From Bacteroidetes bacterium UBA2234 (GTDB lineage: Bacteria; Bacteroidota; Bacteroidia; NS11-12g; UBA955): a stretch of DNA of 20,502 nt. A program made the translations under genes and the position numbers. Where the stretch lies: contig DDYM01000065.1 in assembly GCA_002347985.1 (NCBI GenBank), forward strand, positions 10,657 to 31,158, read 5' to 3'. This document shows positions 15,283-20,502 of the stretch, piece by piece (within the stretch, counting starts at the first letter, position 1; every line of letters begins with the position of its first letter). The notes beneath the pieces were generated by a model. That model saw nothing but the letters and a program-made list of their open reading frames with translations. It was not told the origin of the DNA and did not search any database.

Positions 15283-16179
15283 CTACTGCGTTACGATACT
15301 GAGCAAGTGTATTACGATGCCAAGCTTCAAAAAGGTATCCATGACAACAATTTTTGAATCATCGCGGATGAAGAAAATCGACCACGACACCCAAAAGGCG
15401 GTAAACAAAGACACCCCTGAGATAATCAAATAATAATCGGGATGCCAATTGGGTAAAACCGGATCTACCACTTGAATCCAGTTCAACGCCCAATACATCA
15501 CAAAAAAGCCCGTATTCATTGCCACCAAGCCCCATCGTGTTGTTTTTACTCCAGCCACTACCACCACCGTTTGGTAACCAAAAATCAAATTGCCCTTGTG
15601 CCCCGCCATGTCCTTCACCACCTCTCGCGTAAAGAGCAAAATGGCCAAACTGCCCATGTAATAAAACATGCCCCAATGCCAATGACCAAAATGGAACCAA
15701 ATGGCAATCAGCGGGATCATCGTTAACATGCTGGCCGAAATCTCCCGTATTACCGGCATTTTCTGCAATTTATGGCTGTGAAACCAGCAGAAAACGGTAT
15801 AACACAAAAAGAAAACCATCACTCGAATGGATGCCATCATGGCAAATCCCACGGCGAAAAAATTCAACACTACATACAAGTTTAGCAGACTCGACTCACC
15901 CAAAAGTTTGCCAATTACCACCTGCTTTGGCTTGTTAACCAAATCCTTATCTACATCGTAAAAGGCGTTTATGATAAAGGCCGCCGCCACAGAGAACGAA
16001 CTCGCCGCTACGATACAATGCAATTTGACATCGTAAAAAACCCTACCTAACTGATGGTCAGAAAACGTCAACCAAAACAACAAATACTGAGAAGCCGCTA
16101 TCAGGGCCAAATTATACCATCGTACAATCCCCAACAACAACAAAAATCTGGTAATGTGTTTTTTTCGAATTCCTAGCAT
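15283..16179 (-). CDS. UbiA-family membrane prenyltransferase
   Basis: A 298-residue integral membrane protein with about eight or nine hydrophobic segments. UbiA enzymes transfer a prenyl chain from a prenyl diphosphate to an aromatic or glycerol-phosphate acceptor, using Mg2+ held by two Asp-rich motifs. The first is clear: NAFYDVDKDLVNKP (about residues 66-79), fitting N-x-x-x-D-x-x-x-D. The second is REVVKDMAGHKGN (about 183-195), where the usual closing Asp is Asn. The acceptor cannot be told from sequence. In Bacteroidota such proteins are often labelled geranylgeranylglycerol-phosphate geranylgeranyltransferase-like, but menaquinone, heme O or another product is possible. The start ATG lies 7 bp after the mevalonate kinase stop, so it is in the mevalonate operon and is a plausible consumer of the isoprenoids made there. 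Confidence 0.87.
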   Translation of the reverse strand: MLGIRKKHITRFLLLLGIVRWYNLALIAASQYLLFWLTFSDHQLGRVFYDVKLHCIVAASSFSVAAAFIINAFYDVDKDLVNKPKQVVIGKLLGESSLLNLYVVLNFFAVGFAMMASIRVMVFFLCYTVFCWFHSHKLQKMPVIREISASMLTMIPLIAIWFHFGHWHWGMFYYMGSLAILLFTREVVKDMAGHKGNLIFGYQTVVVVAGVKTTRWGLVAMNTGFFVMYWALNWIQVVDPVLPNWHPDYYLIISGVSLFTAFWVSWSIFFIRDDSKIVVMDTFLKLGIVIHLLSIVTQ

Positions 16180-16186
16180 CGAGTGA

Positions 16187-17128
16187 TTACATTTTGTAAA
16201 TCACCTGCAATTTATGCGCTTTCAACAAAGATTGCGCTTTTTCAAAGTCCTGAGTGAAACCCAATATAAAACCTCCACCGCCGCTGCCACACAATTTCAA
16301 ATAATAATCTCCGCTATCAATACCTTCGCGCCATACCTTCTCAAAATGATCCGGAATCATGGGCCTAAAGTTATCCAACAACAACTGAGAAAGACCTTTC
16401 AAATGACCAAATAACTGGGAAGTATCGCCTTTCAAAAAAGATTTCACACAATCGTCGTTCTGCTTCTTTAACTGGGTCTTCACCATATTCCTAAATCCAT
16501 CGTCTTTCAAACGATTCAAGAATATTGAAACCATATTTTGGGTTTTTCCCGGCGCACCCGAATTCATCAAAAAGATAGCACCCTTGCCATCTGCATTCTC
16601 CGTTGGGATGCCAACAGTACCCAAATCGCCCTGACCCTTGATAAGGATGGGCAAATTCAAATAACAAATCAATGGATCCAAACCGGAACTTTTTCCATGG
16701 AAAAACGATTCTAGGGCAGCCAAAGTAGATTTTAGTTGCTTTAGGTTATCGCCCAACATCACATCGGATTGATTCACTGGGCTCAGGGAATATTTAGCAT
16801 ACAAAGCAGCCACCAAAGCGCCCGAACTACCTACACCAAAACCTTGAGGAATACTGCTATCAAAATACAATCCTGAATCAATGTCTGATTTCAATTGAGC
16901 CAAATTCAATTCGCAGGGAAGTGTTCCAGCGGACTTTAACGATTCCAAATGAGACGCAAATTCGCGGATACTTTTATTGGAATTCTGTTGAACCTCATTG
17001 CGCTCTTTCGCAAAATCAAAATTGCCTTTAAAAAAATGGTAAGGGATGCTCAAACCCATAGAATCTTCGATGATTCCATATTCGCCAAACAACAAAATTT
17101 TGGCGTAATAGAGTGAGTCCTTTATCAT
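16187..17128 (-). CDS. Mevalonate kinase
   Basis: A GHMP-family kinase of 313 residues expected to phosphorylate mevalonate at O5 with ATP. It shows motif 1 SLYYAKILLFGEYGII near the N-terminus, the glycine-rich phosphate loop PQGFGVGSSGAL (about 94-105), the catalytic-Asp block FFHGKSSGLDP (D near 151) typical of mevalonate kinases, and motif 3 KLCGSGGGGFILGF (about 278-291). Two starts are possible. ATG at 17137 directly follows the decarboxylase stop (TAA ATG). ATG at 17128 is preceded by GGGAG at close range and gives a family-like N-terminus (MIKDSLYYAKILLFGEYG); I prefer the latter. The HG-x-SSG-x-DP block favours mevalonate over phosphomevalonate as substrate, but the assignment rests on motifs and context. 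Confidence 0.9.
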   Translation of the reverse strand: MIKDSLYYAKILLFGEYGIIEDSMGLSIPYHFFKGNFDFAKERNEVQQNSNKSIREFASHLESLKSAGTLPCELNLAQLKSDIDSGLYFDSSIPQGFGVGSSGALVAALYAKYSLSPVNQSDVMLGDNLKQLKSTLAALESFFHGKSSGLDPLICYLNLPILIKGQGDLGTVGIPTENADGKGAIFLMNSGAPGKTQNMVSIFLNRLKDDGFRNMVKTQLKKQNDDCVKSFLKGDTSQLFGHLKGLSQLLLDNFRPMIPDHFEKVWREGIDSGDYYLKLCGSGGGGFILGFTQDFEKAQSLLKAHKLQVIYKM

Positions 17129-17137
17129 TTCTCCCAT

Positions 17138-18208
17138 TTATACTATTTGATTGGGGCGTTTCCCCGTATTGCTACAAAGATACTGCCCATTTTTGCAATA
17201 AGGTAACAATGTATTATTCACAAAGTTCATTGCTGTCTCCTCGATTTTTCCATCGTAGAGCATATGAACATTGGCACCGGCATCCAAAGTAAAGCAAATT
17301 GGCAAACCCGTTTGTTCGCGGAAACGCCAAATTTCTTCGATAATCGCCAATGTATTGGGTCGCATCAACACGTAATATGGAATCGATGTCATCATCATGC
17401 TATGCAACTGAAGTGCCTCAGACTCAACAATTTCAATGAAAGATTTCACATCGCCATGTTTCATGGCAGCCACAATTTGATTCAAATTTTTCTGCGCCTG
17501 ACCAAATCTTGCTTCCGCATAGGGATGGCTCTCCAACAAGGCATGTCCTGCAGTACTGCTCACCGATTTCTCACCATCGTCAACAATCAAAACCACATCA
17601 TTCCAATGGGACAAATTTGGATGGATTTCCGAATCCATTTCAACGGCAAACAAATCGCTCGCACCGCCAACTGCCAAGGTTTCACCCCAAATCGCAGGTT
17701 TAGCAAACATAGATCTACAAGCGCTACCGGAACCAATTCTCGACAAATAACTGCTGCGTTGCCAAAAACTCATCCCATTCACGATCGAATTCAATGAGAC
17801 GTCACCCAAAAGCAATTGTTCGATGTGGGCAAGACAGAGACTCATCGCTCCGAACCCTGCTGCTGAACTGGCAATACCAGTCCCGTGAGGGAAATTATTC
17901 TGGGAATCAATCAATAGCGTGTAGTCCGATAACCAAGGGCAGTCATGGGCGATTTTACCTAAAAACGATTCAATTTTCGGTTCGAACGACGGCTTAGACT
18001 CACCCGCCAAAGTAAACACAAAAGCTTTACCCAATTGTCTCGGCACAAGCTCAATGACCGTGCTTGCATGTAAGTCACCCAAACTCCAACTGATACTTGG
18101 ATTGGCAGGAAGTTGCACACCTGTGTTTTTCTTTCCCCAATATTTCACCAAAGCGATGTTCGATGGACACTGGTAACCCACGCGAATCGATGTAACATTA
18201 TTATCCAT
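17138..18208 (-). CDS. mvaD: Diphosphomevalonate decarboxylase
   Basis: This cytoplasmic GHMP-family enzyme makes isopentenyl diphosphate from mevalonate 5-diphosphate with ATP hydrolysis and CO2 loss. The diagnostic blocks are present in the 356-residue product: SNIALVKYWGKKN (from about 16) near the N-terminus with PANPSISWSL after it, the phosphate loop HGTGIASSAAGFGAM (from about 108), the SGSACRSM block (about 160-167), and FTLDAGANVHML with the catalytic Asp near D309. Length fits the family. The frame allows a TTG start at 18217, directly after the preceding stop, but ATG at 18206-18208 is preceded by a strong GGAGG, so I use it. The gene abuts mevalonate kinase downstream and lies 9 bp after the GHMP kinase, so translation is likely coupled. 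Confidence 0.95.
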   Translation of the reverse strand: MDNNVTSIRVGYQCPSNIALVKYWGKKNTGVQLPANPSISWSLGDLHASTVIELVPRQLGKAFVFTLAGESKPSFEPKIESFLGKIAHDCPWLSDYTLLIDSQNNFPHGTGIASSAAGFGAMSLCLAHIEQLLLGDVSLNSIVNGMSFWQRSSYLSRIGSGSACRSMFAKPAIWGETLAVGGASDLFAVEMDSEIHPNLSHWNDVVLIVDDGEKSVSSTAGHALLESHPYAEARFGQAQKNLNQIVAAMKHGDVKSFIEIVESEALQLHSMMMTSIPYYVLMRPNTLAIIEEIWRFREQTGLPICFTLDAGANVHMLYDGKIEETAMNFVNNTLLPYCKNGQYLCSNTGKRPNQIV

Positions 18209-18217
18209 TTCCTCCAA

Positions 18218-19171
18218 TTAAAAAGTCCTTTGATTCACAACAATATCATTCCATGAAACCATATGGAACTTCTTCAATGCCTTTTGCTCACTTTCGGCAA
18301 AAACTTCATTGATCAACAACATATCTCCTCCCCAAGCGCCCAACCACTTACAAAGTCCTCCTTTTACGGGTTGAAACTTGAACTGCTGATAGGGGGTTTC
18401 GAGGCCCAAACTCATCGCCAATATGGCCTGCCACATCTCCAAGCCCGCTTCCAACATCGGCACTTGATTGGCCAATTTTACCGCAGCACAAACTTGTTGC
18501 AATTGATGCATCAAAAAGTCGTCATTTTTCATCGCTTCGAGCTTAGATTTTACATCGCTCAAGGCATTTCTGCTATTCTGCTTTTGACCCAAAAAAACGA
18601 TTTTCCATTGGGTTGTAAGATCGGATGACAAACTCCATTTATCCCAATTAGCCACCTCCCCATTCTTCCAAAAAACCAATCCTTTTCCTAACTCGGCCAC
18701 AGCCACATCGTAACCACTGCCGCCAAAGACCTGTTGCTGCACCTTCTGGGCATCCAGCCCTGCGAATCTGGCAAAGTTCGCAACCATAGTACTTGAACTT
18801 CCCAAACCACTGCTACGATCAAACTCCAATTGGGTTTCTATTCGATACGATTTCCCTGGCTTCCAAAATCCCTCACTGACCAATGAAAGCATCAAATGAA
18901 GCACTTTCCTATCCCGATCTCTGTCGCTGTTATTTTTTTCATCCGCCTTTTCCAACGCCTCCAATGGCAGAGAGAAACTCTCATTCAGCCAAGAATTGCC
19001 ATTTTTTTCTTTGGCCTCCCAAATCAACCGATCACCACCGCCCGGAGAATCAAATTCCCAGACATGCATCCATTGACCCGGACCCACAGGCAATGCCAAC
19101 GCCTCAACACCAATTGTAACGGCATACTCGCCGCAAAGCATGATTTTACCGTGTGAAAAGTACGATTTCAA
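18218..19171 (-). CDS. GYDVA-type (GYDIA family) GHMP kinase, probable phosphomevalonate kinase
   Basis: A 317-residue GHMP-fold protein. Motif 1 is HGKIMLCGEYAVTIG (7-21), the phosphate loop is RSSGLGSSSTMVANFA (119-134), the block GGSGYDVAVAELG (150-162) carries D155 where GHMP kinases have their catalytic Asp, and the C-terminal LGAWGGDMLL (277-286) replaces the usual glycine-rich motif 3. This matches the GYDIA-family kinases of Bacteroidota, whose substrate is not stated with certainty. Lying between HMG-CoA reductase and the decarboxylase, it is the only candidate here for the phosphomevalonate kinase step. A charged stretch (about 71-89, with DRDRDRK) is unusual. The start must be the rare TTG at 19169-19171, because the only early Met is inside motif 1. 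It begins 5 bp after the reductase stop, with no good ribosome-binding site, suggesting coupling. Confidence 0.85.
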   Translation of the reverse strand: MKSYFSHGKIMLCGEYAVTIGVEALALPVGPGQWMHVWEFDSPGGGDRLIWEAKEKNGNSWLNESFSLPLEALEKADEKNNSDRDRDRKVLHLMLSLVSEGFWKPGKSYRIETQLEFDRSSGLGSSSTMVANFARFAGLDAQKVQQQVFGGSGYDVAVAELGKGLVFWKNGEVANWDKWSLSSDLTTQWKIVFLGQKQNSRNALSDVKSKLEAMKNDDFLMHQLQQVCAAVKLANQVPMLEAGLEMWQAILAMSLGLETPYQQFKFQPVKGGLCKWLGAWGGDMLLINEVFAESEQKALKKFHMVSWNDIVVNQRTF

Positions 19172-19176
19172 AGTTC

Positions 19177-20502
19177 TTAATTGCTTTTATCAGAACCTAC
19201 CGCTGCCACACCCCTCACCCGCATAAATGCCTCCACCGCCGCAGAATGACTCACTACCTTATCCTTGAAATAGGCAACAATTTCTTCCTTCTCAGCATCC
19301 GTAGCTTCTAACTGATTTAAAATGTTCAGCAGATGCATTTTCATATGTCCCTTCTGAATTCCAGAGGTTATCAACGAACGCACTGCACTAAAATTCTGAG
19401 CCAAGCCCGCAACTGCAGTAATCTGCATCAACTCAGAAGCAGATGGATACCCCAACAGTTCATGTGCAAACCTCACCATGGGATGCAAATTGGTAATTCC
19501 CCCTACGGTCCCAATACTTAATGGGAGTTCTATCCAAAAATGAAACTCATCGCCCACAATCGCAGCATGTGTCAAACTCGTATATCTTCCGTCCTTGGCC
19601 GCATAAGCATGCGCACACGCCTCTGTAGCCCTGAAATCATTGCCCGTTGCAATAATGACCGAATCGATGCCATTCATAATCCCCTTGTTGTGCGTAACCG
19701 CCCGATAAGGTTCCACCGATGCGATGCGAATGGCTCTACAAAACTTCTCTGCAAATTCCTGATTTCCTATGCCACTTCCCTCCTCAATCTCAGAAATCTT
19801 GCAACTCACCTCGGCACGAACCAAACACTCTGGCGTAAAATTGCTTAAAATGCTCATTACCACCTGCAATGGCGCATCTCCCAATTCTGAAATATTCTCT
19901 GCGGCCAAATCCTTTAAAGTCTGTGCAAAAGACTCCAAACAACTATTGATAAAGTTTGCCCCCATACTATCGCACGTTTCAAATCGTGCTTCGATTTGGT
20001 AATAGCCCGGCTCTAAATCCGTTTTATCCTGTAAGGTCAATCCCAATACACCACCACCTCTGGCGCGCATATTTTTGGTAATTCCCTCCGTATTATCAAA
20101 AAATCTCTGCTTGTTTTCCTCGAAAATCCGATACAATCCATCAACATTGGTTCCCTCCCAAATGAAATGCACATGACCCACTTTCACCATGCCAATCACA
20201 TTGGCTTTGAAACCGCCACGATCAATCCAAAAGTTGGCAGCCTTGGCCGCTGCAGCCACTACCGAACTCTCTTCAATCGCCAAGGGAATTGCAAACATTT
20301 TCCCATTGATTAGGAAATTTGGCGCCACACCAAAAGGCATATAGTAGTTGCTGATGGTATTCTCAATGAACTCATCATGCAATTTCTGCACCTCCGGCTG
20401 ATTGTGCCAATAGCCTTCCAACATCTCCATCGTTGACGATGCGTCTGAAGTGTAGTTGTTGACAAGCCATTGTATTTTGGCCTCTTTGCTTAGTTTGCTA
20501 AA
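19177..20502 (-). CDS. Hydroxymethylglutaryl-CoA reductase, class II-like (N-terminus cut by window edge)
   Basis: HMG-CoA reductase makes mevalonate from HMG-CoA and is the committed step of the pathway. The frame is open from the window's last base: about 24 residues (FSKLSKEAKIQWLVNNYTSD, then ASST) precede the ATG at 20430 and resemble the usual family start, so that ATG is internal and only a few N-terminal residues are missing. Counting from the window edge, the visible 441 residues show ENTISNYYMPFGVAPN (from 47), the catalytic Glu in AIEESSVVAA (E77/E78), DSMGANFINS (near 178), THNKGIMNG with catalytic K273, GNDFRA with D289, LPLSIGTVGG, and GHMKMH with the catalytic His at 386. The soluble form without a membrane anchor and the His in GHMxMH fit class II. 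Cofactor choice (NADH or NADPH) cannot be read. The gene leads the mevalonate operon; its promoter lies outside. Confidence 0.96.
   Translation of the reverse strand, partial: FSKLSKEAKIQWLVNNYTSDASSTMEMLEGYWHNQPEVQKLHDEFIENTISNYYMPFGVAPNFLINGKMFAIPLAIEESSVVAAAAKAANFWIDRGGFKANVIGMVKVGHVHFIWEGTNVDGLYRIFEENKQRFFDNTEGITKNMRARGGGVLGLTLQDKTDLEPGYYQIEARFETCDSMGANFINSCLESFAQTLKDLAAENISELGDAPLQVVMSILSNFTPECLVRAEVSCKISEIEEGSGIGNQEFAEKFCRAIRIASVEPYRAVTHNKGIMNGIDSVIIATGNDFRATEACAHAYAAKDGRYTSLTHAAIVGDEFHFWIELPLSIGTVGGITNLHPMVRFAHELLGYPSASELMQITAVAGLAQNFSAVRSLITSGIQKGHMKMHLLNILNQLEATDAEKEEIVAYFKDKVVSHSAAVEAFMRVRGVAAVGSDKSN

Overview
The window looks like chromosomal DNA of a Gram-negative Bacteroidota bacterium, probably from the Flavobacteriales or a neighbouring order. 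Four observations point this way. A DUF5606 protein and a GHMP kinase with a GYDVA motif are both typical of that phylum. An hldD gene implies lipopolysaccharide with heptose. Isoprenoids are made by a mevalonate operon with a class II-like HMG-CoA reductase. Several start codons are preceded by boxes resembling the Bacteroidota -7 consensus TAnnTTTG. Genes are densely packed, the largest gap is about 160 bp, and I see no insertion sequence, phage gene, CRISPR array, tRNA or rRNA. I would not name a genus.

Layout. Positions 1-534 (+) hold the C-terminal part of a vanadium-haloperoxidase/PAP2-type enzyme, followed by queG (epoxyqueuosine reductase). These converge on a minus-strand pair, hldD followed by a very large (1238 aa) membrane sensor histidine kinase. 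A short divergent promoter region at 6288-6375 separates hldD from a plus-strand run: a dicarboxylate/glutamate-type symporter, an overlapping unknown 116-aa protein, a DUF5606 protein, an M3-family oligoendopeptidase and a secreted protein of unknown function. A perfect 52-bp palindrome, almost certainly a two-way terminator, divides this run from the convergent minus-strand hppD (4-hydroxyphenylpyruvate dioxygenase).

From 12778 to the window end (minus strand) lies one long apparent operon. In transcription order it holds HMG-CoA reductase (cut by the window edge), a GYDVA-type GHMP kinase, diphosphomevalonate decarboxylase, mevalonate kinase, a UbiA-family prenyltransferase and priA. The first four would convert HMG-CoA to isopentenyl diphosphate if the GYDVA kinase supplies the phosphomevalonate kinase step, for which there is no other candidate here. 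UbiA would be a consumer of the prenyl diphosphates. PriA (replication restart helicase) is a functionally unrelated passenger.

The least expected structure is inside priA. Five strong inverted repeats lie in its coding sequence: three perfect hairpins back to back at 12950-13018, one just after helicase motif VI, and a 17-bp bulged stem in the linker before the helicase domain. The encoded protein still looks like a normal-length PriA. I found no comparable cluster in the other genes by eye. A previously undescribed multi-gene system is not evident; the rest reads as housekeeping chromosome.
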